Source: Artemisia argyi
Taxonomy: Eukaryota > Streptophyta > Magnoliopsida > Asterales > Asteraceae
DNA length: 64,000 bases
Reading direction: 5' to 3'
NCBI GenBank assembly: GCA_030686995.1
Contig: CM060709.1
Span: forward strand, 130,681,873-130,745,872
The notes beneath the pieces are model-generated. The model was given only the letters and a program-made list of their open reading frames with translations. It was not told the origin of the DNA and made no database searches. The position numbers and the translations under genes are program-made. Positions 22,276 through 33,885 of this stretch are shown one piece after another; within the stretch, counting starts at the first letter, position 1; each line of letters starts with the position of its first letter.

Positions 22276-22793
22276 GTGTTGGTGAGGGTGAAGGTTGGTT
22301 GTGTTTGTGTTATCCGGTTTTCAAAAGGACGATTTTAAATTTACTCTTAAAAAAAAGAGATTTTATTAATAATAATAATGTTAAGGGGTGAAGTGGGTTA
22401 AGTAACCCGGTGTAAATACACGGACCAAACTCGAAACCTTAAATAACAAATCAACTCTCTCGAACCGAAATCGTTCCAAAATAATCAAAACCTCGCGATA
22501 CGTTCCAAAAATATAAATACCCGAACCAATTTTAAAATAATTATAATTGTTAGGTTATCCTAGTGCCGGAGTCAATGTAGTGCCAAAATAATTATCTCAA
22601 AAATAAATCATCACGAATAAACCAAACCAAACCATTAATAAATAATCGAGTTCCATAAATAACGTACGATAAAAATCACATTCCAACGTTCATAAAATAT
22701 CTCGTCACGATAAACTTTTCAAATTTTCCAAAATTATAAATTTTAAAGTAATGCGAGTTTTAAAAACGGCTCCCTAATTTGCCAGTTGTCACA
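22119..22793 (-). repeat. 5' LTR of G1, upstream (U3) part
   Basis: This continues the LTR interrupted at 10895 and starts, on the minus strand, at TGTGACAACTGGCAAATTAG (22793). It includes a (GA)n microsatellite at 22189-22271. No coding sequence. Confidence 0.82.
22189..22271. repeat. (GA)n microsatellite
   Basis: About 80 bp of GA dinucleotides inside the split G1 LTR. Confidence 0.97.
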
Positions 22794-22798
22794 ATAAG

Positions 22799-22902
22799 CA
22801 TCATAATAAATCATCTCTTCTTCTCTTAAAATAACATTATCACAAGATTATTTTAAGCATCATAATAAATCATAATGAAAATATGCACTATTTTAGTCTT
22901 TT
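22799..22902 (-). pseudogene. LINE remnant to the right of G1
   Basis: After the ATAAG duplication, the first 55 bp continue the LINE frame of 3675-3861 (minus strand REEEMIYYDAYKKALDEEEQ across the empty site). Then AAGCATCATAATAAATCAT is repeated (22796 and 22856). The second copy is followed by ATGAAAATATGCACTATTTT, which matches the NSAYFH coding part of the LINE at about 3764. The LINE was therefore scrambled by a small duplication. Non-functional. Confidence 0.6.
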
Positions 22903-23339
22903 GTATATTCTACTAATATTTTTAACTTATAAAAAAATTTACACAAGATTTCTTGGTTTTTAGACTAATTAGCTTGTTCCTTAAAAAAGAAAGCGACACA
23001 TTATCCTGTGCAAGCTCTGATAAAAATTATATATGTATTGTTTTAGAAGCATGTTTTTTTTCGTCCTATTTTCAGTTTGATAGTCTTTATAGAGCATTCA
23101 ATCCAACCCTCGCCCATGGCCAATATCTAATATACATTAACGCTTTTATCTTCTTTAATTCCCCATCTTCACTACCATTTACGTCAATGTTTGCCCATTT
23201 TGTTAATTTTCTCAATTAATCAAGTAAGTGTATGTTACTACTGAAAAAATATCATTGTGCTCGTATGATATTTTTTCCTTGATTTAGAAGCTGGATTGTA
23301 GCTTGAATCATTCGACATACGAGCTAAGAAACTGTAAGT

Positions 23340-23770
23340 TTCACTTAAATAATGTGAGAGACCGTGATTTAATAAAATGTATAATAGTGGCATGTATATA
23401 TTTCTTTTCCAAATATTATTGTGAATAAATTTAAATTATTAGATGTATAATTAGACCCTAATATTACTAGAATTGTCATGATGTCAACCAACAATATAAT
23501 CTTAGTCATAATTTAAGATCGGATATATAACAGTGACGTCATATTTAAACCTTTTTCTTCTCAACAACATATTAAGAATAGATTTAAATTGTTAGATGCA
23601 TCGTCAAATCTTACTATTAGAATAATAAGATATAATGACATATATATTTCTTTTCCAAAAAAATCTTAAGAATAGATGTAAATCATTGATCAACTCATCA
23701 ATTCTTACTATTAGTTTAATAAGATCTAATGATGTCAACCAATGATATAACCTTTCATTTTGATTTTTTT
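23340..23770. repeat. Degenerate tandem repeat, about 130 bp unit, three copies
   Basis: Related segments contain TATATATTTCTTTTCC..AATAGATTTAAATTRTTAGATG..TCTTACTATTAG..AATAAGATATAATGA. A related stretch occurs near 60330-60395. The flanking 22903-23340 is AT-rich and shows nothing else I can name. Confidence 0.5.
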
Positions 23771-23880
23771 CATCTCTTTATGATATGCTATCTTCCGTTA
23801 ACAAGACTTCCCACACAACTGTGATCAATAGAAAGCGCTAAGGTCTATCCTTTCTTTAAGTTAAGAGTGAAGGACAGTGA

Positions 23881-26598
23881 TTGGCTCCAAACGGTCAACC
23901 CATATTGACCAGGGAATGGTCAACAAGGTCAAACAGCCTAGAATCAATCTCCGTGGAAGTATAGGGTTTCCCCGGGTCGTTATGTCCCGACAAGGTGTGA
24001 TGGTAATCAAAACGGGTTTGTGATCGGGTGAATTTGAACAGAAAATGGGTTTGAGTGATTTGTATGATTACACTAAGATATGAAGAATAGAAATAACTTA
24101 GAAACACTATATAAACAATTACTGATGATCAGATAACCTAAAAACGTGACTTAACCTCAAAACGCGTGTTCGTTTGATTTAATTCTACGTAAACGTACGA
24201 AATAAAACGCGAGTTTTTGTGAAATAAAATACCTACGAATATGAAAATTACATTTTTGCAATCCTAATGATAAAAGAAAATTTTTAGAAAATTAAAATTA
24301 ATTTTTACACTACTTAATTAATTATTATTAATTAATTACTATTTAATAACTAATTTATAATATTTAAATTACACTAATTATGAAATTAAGCTAGAAAAAT
24401 GAAAATTTAATTCTCAAAATTCTAAAGTAATATAAAAGTAATTTTAAAACTAAAAATATATTTTTCCTACTTTTTATCTCTTTATTATTAATTAATTAAG
24501 ATTTAAATATTAATTAAACTAATTAAATTAAAGAAAAATAGCAAATGATTAGTAAAATTCTAAAACTTTTTCTAAAAATATTTTATTACATTTAAAACTT
24601 ATGAAAAATATAAAAACATAGGAGTACTTAATAAAAACTATTTATACTATTTAATTATCTAATATTAATTAATTCTTAATAAACTAATATTAATTATAAT
24701 AAATACTAAATGAAAAGGGAAAAATCTGAAATTATTCCTACAAATACTTTAATATACTAGGAATTTAAGAAAAATATAAAAACAGCTAAGTACTTGACAA
24801 AAATTTAAAAAGAAAAATTAAAAAGCTAAATTATATTAAATAGAAGCTATCACTAGAAATTAAATTTGGTTTTTCTGAATTTTTATTTTACAAAACTACT
24901 TTTACACTAAAAAGAAACAACTTTTACAAAGGGACATTTCTTGAAGCTTAATGATAAGCAAAATAGACATGAAATGCTTAACAGTTTGACTTTTTGGTCA
25001 AACAAGCTTGAAACAGTTTCTAACAAGCTACAAGCTGGAACCTGGAATAAAACAAGCTAGAGACAAGTTAAGAAAACCATGAAAAAGCTAAAACAAAAAG
25101 CAAAATACACTGAATAAGCCAAATAGTACAATAAGCAAATCCAAAGTTCTCACAGATTCATCAGGCCTGCAACTTTGCAGGCTTATTTCAGCTTATCTAA
25201 TAAGCTTTTAAGCAAAAAAGAAGCTTGGAACCACCAAGCTTGTACTCTGGCCTTTTCGAAAAACAAAAATACAAGGAGTGGGACCCATTATTGAGCTTGA
25301 TGTGAGCTTGTAAAAAGGGGTGATCAATGCTGATTCACTCAGCATACAAGGTGAAATGGACAAAGTTCAAACACCTTGAAGCCTTATTAAATAAGCTGAA
25401 ATGGGACAATAAGCCCTGAACCTAAGAGTCTGGCAGCTGATCTTCTCAGAAAACTAAAAAACTTGAGGTGGGGTCCACTATAGAACACAATGCAAGCTTA
25501 TGAAGATGGGATCAAATCTGTGACACAGGGGAGGTATATGCACAACAGACCATCTCTAAGAGTCATTTTGGATGAGCAAATGATTTTGAAAATCAATTTT
25601 TCTTTTTGAATCACATACACAGGCTACCAAACATCACAATTAAACAAGAAATAACCATTTCCAACCTGTATTGACTTCTAAAATTGGTCTAGAAAACCTA
25701 TAGTTAGGACAGATATGGCTAGTGCAAGCCTAACTAGCAGGTTTTAAATAAGCTATTATCAAGCTTATCTTAAAAAGACTAATGGGAAGCATGCAAAGGC
25801 ATATAGAAGATCCTAATAAGCTATCAGGGATACTAATAAGCAGTAAGGAAAAGCTACAAAGCACAAATCAAATAAATCCTATCCTAGGCTACAAATGGTA
25901 CAAGAGGTTTAATGAGGCTACTTTTGAGGTGTATCAAGCCATAAAGAAAATGTTATAAAAAGTAAACAAAATTACTAAAATCAAGACAAGCTGGGAATAA
26001 AGTTGGAACCCAAATTTCAGACCGTATAATCAAGGCATGAACAAGTTAAAAATCCCATAATGGGGACTGTTGGACTTGTAAATTTGCAGGCCTGGGAGAT
26101 GGGCTGCAGGCCATGATTAAGCAAGTGCAAAAGCTATGAAAGCTAAAACAAGCTCAGGCAAATCAAAGTGGAACTATGACTTAATGGTAAACCCAGAATC
26201 CAAACCTAAATCCTACTTTTACCTATTTAAACTTGGACAAAAGGGCTGCTGATGGCAGTTAACTGTTGGAGTTGTTGTGGGTCAAATTTGAATGTGTGAC
26301 CCATCAAAGTCAAAGAACAAGTATATCATGCTAATGTCACTTATAGTGAATAATTTATGATCAAACCCTACGACTAATAAGGACTTAAACTAAGACCTAA
26401 CCTATCTATTTAAAAAAAATCAGTTAATATAAATTTTTTTGGTAAACTAATGGTAAGCCTTAAAACTAAGACATGTAGTGAGAAGAATATTTTTGGTTTT
26501 TATGATTTTCTGATTTTTATGGTTTTTGAAGGTTTTATATTTTTCTATTTTCTTTTTGCTTTTAATACTATGTACAAAGGATATGTGAAGCAACCCCT
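23881..26598 (-). other. Non-coding tail downstream of the copia pol (element D), AAGCT-rich
   Basis: This runs directly on from the pol stop codon on the minus strand. It has no recognisable protein. 24200-24900 is extremely AT-rich (ATTAATTAA). 24940-26160 is crowded with AAGCT/AGCTT words (about 20 copies). I could not find a 3' LTR matching the 5' LTR at 51320-51689, so the element is probably truncated on this side or its LTR lies in decayed sequence near 23800-24100. Confidence 0.45.
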
Positions 26599-28074
26599 TT
26601 ACTCCTCCTGATCTTCCTGAAGACTTATGAGATCCTCAGGAGTGAGACTCTTCATACCAAGGCGAGGAAGGATGAATTGAAATCGGTCCCTAGAAAGTGC
26701 TTTGGTAAAGATATCAGCTAGCTGGAACTCAGTCCTCACGAAGTAAAGTTCCACGATTCCTTTCTCAAGTTGCTCCCAGATGAAGTGATGTCGAATGTCA
26801 ATGTGTTTAGTTCTTGAGTGCTGGACATTGTTGCAGCAGAGTGCAATTGCACTTTTGTTGCCCCAATACATGGGAATCTTGTTGCATACGAAGCCATAGT
26901 CCAAAAGTTGAGATCTCATCCATAAGATCTGAGCACAGCACGAGGACATGGCAATGTATTCAGCCTCTGTGGAGGATATTGATGTACTCATTTGTTTCTT
27001 TGAAGACCAACTGACTAGCTTATTACCCAAGAACTGAGCACCCCCAGATGTACTTCGACGAGTATCTTGACATCCTGCATGGTCAGCATCCGAATAGGCT
27101 ATGAGTGCCATAGAAGTGTCCTTTGGGTACCATAGGCCCATGTGGATTGTTCCTTTAAGATACCGAAAGATTCTCTTGACAGCTTCCAGGTGTTTCTTGG
27201 TAGGTTTAGATTGATACCGAGCACACATGCAAACTGTAAATAGTAGATCCGGTCTGCTAGCAGTAAGATACATTAAGGAACCAATCATGCTTCGATACTT
27301 GGTTTGTTCAACCGGGATCCCAACATCATCTTCATCAAGTTTTGATCTTTCAATCATTGGAGTATCAACTGCGTCACAGGAATCGAATCCAAATTTCTTC
27401 AAAATTTCATTAGCATACTTGGATTGTTTGATGAAGATGCCATTGGGATTTTGAGATATTTGCAAGCCTAGAAAGAAGGACATTTGACCCATCATGGACA
27501 TCTGGAACTCAGAACTCATCTCTTGGGATAAACGATCACACTATTTGGGATCAGAGTAAGCAAATATGATATCATCTACGTAGATTTGTACATGAAGAAA
27601 GGCTTTGCCCGTTTTTCTAGTAAAGAGTGTAGGATCAACAGCACCTTTGGAAAACTTGTTGGCAAGAAGGAATTTTGGCAGGGTGTTGTACCACGCCCTA
27701 GGAGCTTGCTTAAGTCCATAAAGAGCCTTCTTCAAGCGATACACATGGTTAGGACGTTCAGGATCCACGAATCCTTTGGGTTGGCTTACATACACCACCT
27801 CTTTAAGATCGCCATTTAAGAATGCAGTCTTAACGTCCATCTGATAAACCACCATATTTTGACTAGCAGCACTTGCCTGAAATATTCTTATGGCTTCAAT
27901 TCTAGCAACTGGTGCGGAGGATTCTTCAAAGTCAATACCTTCTTCTTGACGATATCCCTTTGCCACAAGCCTAGCCTTGTTCTTCAATACATCTCCATGC
28001 TCATCAAGTTTAACCTTAAATATCCATTTGAGAGCAATGATCATAGCACACTCAGAGGCGGTACTAATTCCCAC
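26599..28074 (-). pseudogene. pol: Copia reverse transcriptase and RNase H
   Basis: The RT part (28074-27541) has [41 protein letters not shown] and the catalytic YVDDI. After an in-frame TAG (27541-27543) the frame continues with [16 protein letters not shown] and [18 protein letters not shown]. RNase H follows, with [27 protein letters not shown] and HIDIRHHFI. The natural stop is at 26599. A frameshift around 28064-28074 separates it from the integrase frame. In the family this part copies the RNA into DNA and removes the RNA strand. The interruptions make it inactive here. Confidence 0.92.
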
Positions 28075-29695
28075 ACATCAAGTCGATCAAACTCATGAAT
28101 TTCGTCCACCATAGCAGTGAACCATGACTGTTTAGACATTGCATCCTTGAAATCTTTTGGTTCAACTTTAGGAGGACAGAATTGAAGAAGCACCACAATG
28201 CATCGGTAGCAAGTTGCTTATGGGTTGATACCGGACATGAAGGGTTTCCAATAATGTTGTCAATTGGGTGATCATTTGTCCATTTCCTAAGGTGTTCATG
28301 AGGTTGAGGATAGGGAACTGAGGTAGCCATGTAAGATTCATCTGAGGATGTAGCATCATTTGACGATTCAGGAGCAAAGATGTTAACAAACGGCTCATTA
28401 TCAGGTGGAGCGAAAGGATTAACTTCAAAAGAATTATCCACATCCGCTACTCGTTGTACAGATGAAGATTGACCATTAGATGTTGTGATTGAACGACTGA
28501 TGGCGGGGGCTTCAGGATCCCTTGACAACGAAGTGGATGGTCCAGTATTATCATCTGGGACATTTGCTATCCCAGCTGGTTGTGGATTGACAATGGCTTC
28601 TGGAGCATCCATATTTTGAGGTTCAAAGTATTCATCAAACATGGGGTCAAATAGCTTCTTCCAATCTTCACTTGTAGGAGGTACAAAAGGAGTAGCAGGA
28701 GTGGGATTCTGTACAAGCCTAGAGCTTATAGGTCCAAGAGACAAAAGGTTAGGAACGGGTCCAGAACTTGATTGTCCAGGAACCAGTTGCTGAGTCAGCT
28801 CATCGAAAGTAATGTGGATCGTTTCCATTATGTCTCTGGTACGTTTGTTGTAGATTCGGTATCCTTTTCGCTCCAGAGCATAGCCAACGAAGAAACCAAT
28901 GTCGGTCTTGGCCTTGAGTTTCCCAAGGTCTTCACTGTCATTTGTTGGATAGCACAATGCACCAAATACTCTAAGAAATGAAAGATCAGGTTTTCTGCCA
29001 TGAACCAGTTCATATGGAGTCTTGCAGTAGAGAGGATGTATCAAGGATCGGTTCTGTGTGTAACATGTAGTAGCAATTGCCTCAGCCCAAAGAAACATAG
29101 GAGCTTTGGAGAAGATAAGCATCGTCCTAGCAGCTTCAACCACGGTGCGATTACGTCTTTCCACAACTCCATTTTGTTGAGGAGTACGTGGAATGCTCTT
29201 TTGATGACTAATTCCGACACCTTCATAAAATTGAGTAAGTTGTTTGTTCACGAACTCCGTTCCATTATCAGTACGAATGAATCGAACTGTTTTTTTGAGT
29301 CGAACTTGCAACTACTTAATGAGTTTGATGATGATTTCCGGAGTTTCATCTTTTGATCGTAAAAACTTTACCCACGTGAAACGAGAGTGATCATCAACAA
29401 TAACAAGCACATATTTCTTTCCGTTGATACTTTGAATCCTCATTGGTCCAGAGAGATCCATGTGAAGAGTATGCAGGACTTCTATGATGGAATTAACTGT
29501 TTTGGGTTTATGGGTGTGCTTTTTGTTCTTACCCAGTTGACATGCGAAACATAGATGATCTTTTTCATACTTAAGTCTGGGCAAGCCTCGAACAAGATCC
29601 TTACGGGTGAGTTCATTGATGGTACCGAAGTTCAAGTGGTTCAAACAACGATGCCATAACAATGATTTGTTCTTAGAGGCTTTTAGAGTAAGCAA
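28064..29695 (-). pseudogene. Copia integrase (zinc domain, core and C-terminal region)
   Basis: 29695-29312 contains the HHCC zinc domain (WHRCLNHLNFG, then CFACQLGK) and the first catalytic Asp region (LHMDLSGPM). An in-frame stop at about 29312 follows KLIK. 29311-28064 continues with the second Asp (RTDNGTEF) and the Glu (QQNGVVERRNR), then LWAEAIATTCYTQNRS and the GKLKAKTDIGFFVGY region typical of copia. It ends in a Ser/Pro-rich linker toward RT. All three DDE residues are present, but the stop and the frameshift to RT disable it. Confidence 0.92.
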
Positions 29696-30763
29696 ATCGG
29701 AGAGGACTGCAACATGTCTTCAATAGAGATGGTATAAAGGTTAGTTCCCCGACTCCCTTTGAGGATATCTACACCATCTAATTCTCTAACAAAACAAGTG
29801 TGCTTTCTGAAGGAAACTTCAAGATCAGAGTCACAGAATTGACCAACAGAGAATAGATTGTGTCCAAATCCCTCCACGTAGTATACTCTGGATATCACAC
29901 TGTCTCCAAAGACATAATCAACATAACCCTTATAGATCCAAAATGGCCGTTCCCGAATCTGACCGCACCAATGAACTTTTCCACGAAATTCTTGAGCCGC
30001 GAGCGATCTCCAGTCATATGTTTTGAGCAGCCTGAGTCCAAATACCAAAGGACGATTTGTACGACCTGCATTTGAAACCAGACAATGGTGGATAAATGAA
30101 AAAGCTGGAGCCCCACAAACAGTTGGGGTCTGTTTGGTTAGCACACACAAATACTGGATTATCATATATCACGGATACATCACTGGAATTTACACCTTTT
30201 AATGCACTAGATCTAGAAGTGGTACTAAGTGCTTCTATTGGGAACTTTCTACCAGTAGGTCTCCATTTCTTAATAGGCACAACTTTGGAGTTAGTGATCC
30301 TAGTCAACGGGCACTTTTCTCCTAAGGTGAATTTCCTTCCAGTAGGTCTCCATTGATATCCAACATTAGTGAACACTTTTCCTGTTTTATTCCAGACTTG
30401 TTTAACCCTTTTAGCACTTGAAACATTCATGACAGGAGATTGCATAGTGAATTTTAAGAATGACACAACACAAGCATCATGATTATCAAAAAATAAACAT
30501 TCGTTACAAGTCTTACAAATAGCACTAGAATTCGAATTAATTACATCATTGTTAACACAAATGTTTGATTCAACTCGATTCTTTTCATTAAGCATAACTT
30601 TATTGTTCCTAGAGGATTCTTCTACTTCCTTCATAAGTGTACTCTTAGCCGGTAAAGTCTTATCATTCTTTGTATTGCATCTAGGCTGTGACTTGCTAGC
30701 TTTAGATACACCTTTTACTCCTGTAGAAGCAATGACGGGAACATTAGTATGATTAGTTGCTAC
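29683..30763 (-). pseudogene. Copia linker, protease and pre-integrase region
   Basis: After the TAA at 30764-30766, reading continues in the same frame to about 30014 through a low-complexity linker with the repeated word KWRPTGRKF. Copia protease follows in a shifted frame (30116-29895: LDSGCSKHMTGD, with the catalytic Asp in DSG). The pre-integrase part GFGHNLFSVGQFCDSDLEV follows in a third frame (30165-29683). Frameshifts therefore occur on both sides of the protease. The stop at 30764 is a single nonsense codon between otherwise continuous reading. Confidence 0.85.
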
Positions 30764-33646
30764 TTATTTACCGGTGATCATGATGGTGGATTGTGACATG
30801 GTTTGGGGATAATCAAATGTAACATGTTTGTTGCCACTGTTAGAGTGCGACATAAATGACCTATCCGGCTTGTTATCATTCTTGGGGCATGATCCTATAG
30901 CATATTCTAATAATTCCTGGGCTCTATTAGTGAGGAAGCATGCACCAACAATAACATCATCCTGTGGTTTAGGTATCCTTTTATCCTCAATGGTTTCTCT
31001 AAGTATGACCAGGCAATCCTTAAGATATCTAAGATAGTTGCTATGAACTAACTTATTGTTCCTAAGGGGAAGAGAGATATTCACAGCATCGCACGCATAT
31101 TTCTTACAAGCATGTACATTGGAAATTGCATGATCACATGAAACGACGGGCATTTTACCCTTCACCATAGTCTTTAGATTCTCAATTTCGTTTAGCAAAG
31201 AAGTGACTCTTTCATTGTTTTGGTCACGTGTTATTTTAATAGACTCAAATAACTCTTTGTAATGTTTTTTAGCATTTGACATTTCAGCACGAAGCCACTC
31301 ATTTTCATGTTGTAATTCATTGATAATGCCTTGTTTCTGACAATTTTGAGAATCTATCGACTTCTGGTAATTGGTATTGGTCACGTCGCCTTTGTTCGAC
31401 TTTAATTGTGCAATTTGGGCCCTCAACTTCCGAATCGTGTTTGAGTGAGTTTGAATTACATCATCCTTTTTGGCTGATTCAAAACATGTGTCAAACTCAG
31501 GAGCATCCGAAGATGTCTTGGCATTTGATATTTTTATGTTTTCTTCTAGATGTTGGTTTTTTTGTTGCAAGTTAAGATTATCAACTTCTAGGTTTGAGAA
31601 ATTCCTGACCATGTTATCATGGTCGTCGTTTTGAATTTTGTTATTTAGTTTGTAATTCTCCCCCTCAAGCTCAATCACACGATTCTGGAATACATTTAAA
31701 GTGATCGACATTTCATGAAATTGCCGAGCAGATAGTGTTGAGCCAGTAACAGTGTAAAAAACATCCTGTGCAATGCAATTAGCAATCAAGTTCTCATTCA
31801 TGATGAGAATGTATTTCCTGTCAATTTCACTGTATTTGAGATCAATAGCTAATTGGTTACTCTCATTTTCCACCTCTTTAAAGACCTTTTTCATTTGAGT
31901 CACATCATTATTAATGGTATTTTTAAGGCCCTCAAAATGTTCTTTGAGAAGATCGAAAAATGGCATGACTTCAGTTAGGTAACACTGTTTTGTTTGCTCA
32001 AAATCCCTTTCCCCTTCTGTAATCCCCGTTGGTGTAATTCTTGTTTTACATGTTTCTTCAAAGTTCTTAAACAATTGACCTAGAACATATAACGCAATTA
32101 GGGTATTACACTGTGTGGGAAGAGTATATGGTACTAGATGTCTGGGTGTGTTCAGAGGATAGATGGTTGGGTCAGCAATCCTAAAGATGGTACGTGTGTT
32201 ACCTACAATTCTTTTAGCTTTCATTTTTTCCATGTCAATATTCCAAAACACTTTGTCAGGGAGGATTTTCTTTTGAGGAACAAAAATGGTTGAATGATTG
32301 TCATTAGTATAATCATGGTGAAACACAATATTTTTAGCTATGCACAGGGGATCCTTTAGTCGCTCAGCAAGTTTTTCCCTAGTTCTATCCTCAGCCTCAT
32401 CAATCTCGTCATAGGATTTCACATCAGGAGGGGCATGGTTAGGGTCAAGCATAGTGTTTGCATCATATAACGCAGGTTGAGCACCTATACCATTTCTAAG
32501 AAATTGGGCTTTAGTCTTAGAGGCATCTAGTTCACTAAATTCATCACTTAGTTTCCTATGGTTTTGCATCATTTGAGCAGATTGAATGGTTTGGCCTTGC
32601 GTGTACAACTTATCTTCCAATTTGTTTTTCAACATTTTAAGTTTTGAGAAATCATTTAGAAGTTTAGTTTCTTTATCTTTGTATTCGAGTTTGATTGAAG
32701 TCAACCCCTTTTGAATTTCCTGTCTTTGTTTTACAGTTTGATCCAATTGTTTTTTTAAAGATACTAACTCCCTTTTCAATGTTTCTTGTTTGGAATTGTT
32801 TTCAGATATGTAAGCACGCATTTGCCATTCCATTTTTTGCTCACGTTCATTAAGCTCAAATTTAGCACGCTGCTCGTATATGGTCACCTGATCCTTAAGG
32901 ATGTTAACTATAGTGATCAAGGAGTCATCAGGGTTGTATATAGTGTGCTCATGCAGCTCAAGTTCTCTAGAATCAACCGATGGCATGTCACTTGGTACAA
33001 CTGACATTTTATTGTCATTCACATACCGTTCATATGGGATATTATTGGTATTTCCCATATTAGTGGTGTCTGTGTTGTCAATATTCTTGGGTTGTACCGA
33101 GTCACATGCCCCATGTGGATTGGTAGAGTAATTCAGATTAGAATTTAGTGACGTTGGTACCTCAGAGATAGCAGATGTGATGGAAGAGCCAGACTGCTGT
33201 GGGAATGATGCAGCTGCAGACAGATTAGCCATGAAGATGATTTGAGCTATGGGTTCGTCATCAACATCTGAATCAAAAGCATCACAGTCTTCAACTTGAA
33301 AGATGTTCGGATCATTTAGTGCCATGTCCAGAATAGGTTGATCATCTACATCAGCATCAAACGTATTCTTGTCATCACCAGCCAGAAAGAGCAAAGCTTC
33401 TTCATCCAGAGCAGTTCCATTCTCTTGCGCCTGCATTAGCAACATCTTGTCCTTGAAGTACTTAGAGTTTTGAGGACGCTTTGGGAGAGTGCAATTCCTA
33501 GCTATATGGCCCAACCCTCCACAGTTATAACACTTAGGCTGCCTAGCTTGTACTTGAAGTGCATTCCCGACTCTATACTGCCCATTTTCTCTACCAGCAT
33601 TTCTTGGATTGAGGTTTTGTCTTCCTTGTACATTCTGCACCACCAC
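30764..33646 (-). pseudogene. Copia nucleocapsid zinc knuckle plus very long coiled-coil region (960 codons)
   Basis: The frame opens with the CCHC zinc knuckle CYNCGGLGHIARNC (about residue 40), then an acidic segment. Most of the remaining 800 residues read as heptad-rich, Lys/Glu/Gln/Asn-rich helix (for example 245-360, 560-700, 730-850), interrupted by a compact block around residues 400-540 with HHDYTNDNHSTIFVP and RIFRIADPTIYPLN-like words (RTIFRIADPTIYPLN). Known copia elements normally go from the zinc knuckle to protease within 100-200 residues, so this insert is unusual in size. It ends with KHVTFDYPQTM before a TAA. The first Met is internal to gag: the true gag start is at 50343. 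The role is unknown, perhaps structural in the particle. Confidence 0.8.
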
Positions 33647-33885
33647 CCTTTTGTCTTCTACGACTGCCTGATTTCATGGGTTAGACGAAGTCCTGAGTTG
33701 GTTATTGGTTGGTGGAAGTACAGCTCTGAACTGTTGGACTAATAAGGAGACTTGATTGGAGAGATTATCAATCATCATGTCAGTGTGAGAGTACCCAGAG
33801 TCGAGGTGGGTGTTTAAAGCAGGTGGTGAGGGAGTTGTGGATTGACCATTAGTTGGAGTAGACCTGGATGAAGATGATTGAGATT
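33647..33885 (-). pseudogene. Copia gag segment adjoining the insertion
   Basis: Minus-strand reading from the insertion point gives a Ser/Thr/Pro-rich linker (STPTNGQSTTPSPP) and DMMIDNLSNQVSLLVQQFRA. This joins the gag N-terminal half (49543-50343) to the zinc knuckle frame at 33646. A stop or frameshift near 33673 breaks it. Confidence 0.65.

Larger units (their letters stand above)
3862..22793 (-). mobile_element. Ty3/gypsy retrotransposon G1, internally deleted, with nested insertions
   Basis: The element is bounded by TGTAACACC at 3862 and, on the right, ...GTTGTCACA ending at 22793. A perfect 5-bp target duplication ATAAG lies at 3857-3861 and 22794-22798. Read on the minus strand the order is: 5' LTR (22793 down to 7879, split by element A), a primer site complementary to initiator tRNA-Met, an extra ORF, gag, the protease start, then an abrupt jump at 4271/4272 into the last 410 bp of the 3' LTR. 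Most of pol (RT, RNase H, integrase), the polypurine tract and most of the 3' LTR are missing. Without element A it would be about 7.7 kb. It cannot move on its own. Confidence 0.85.
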
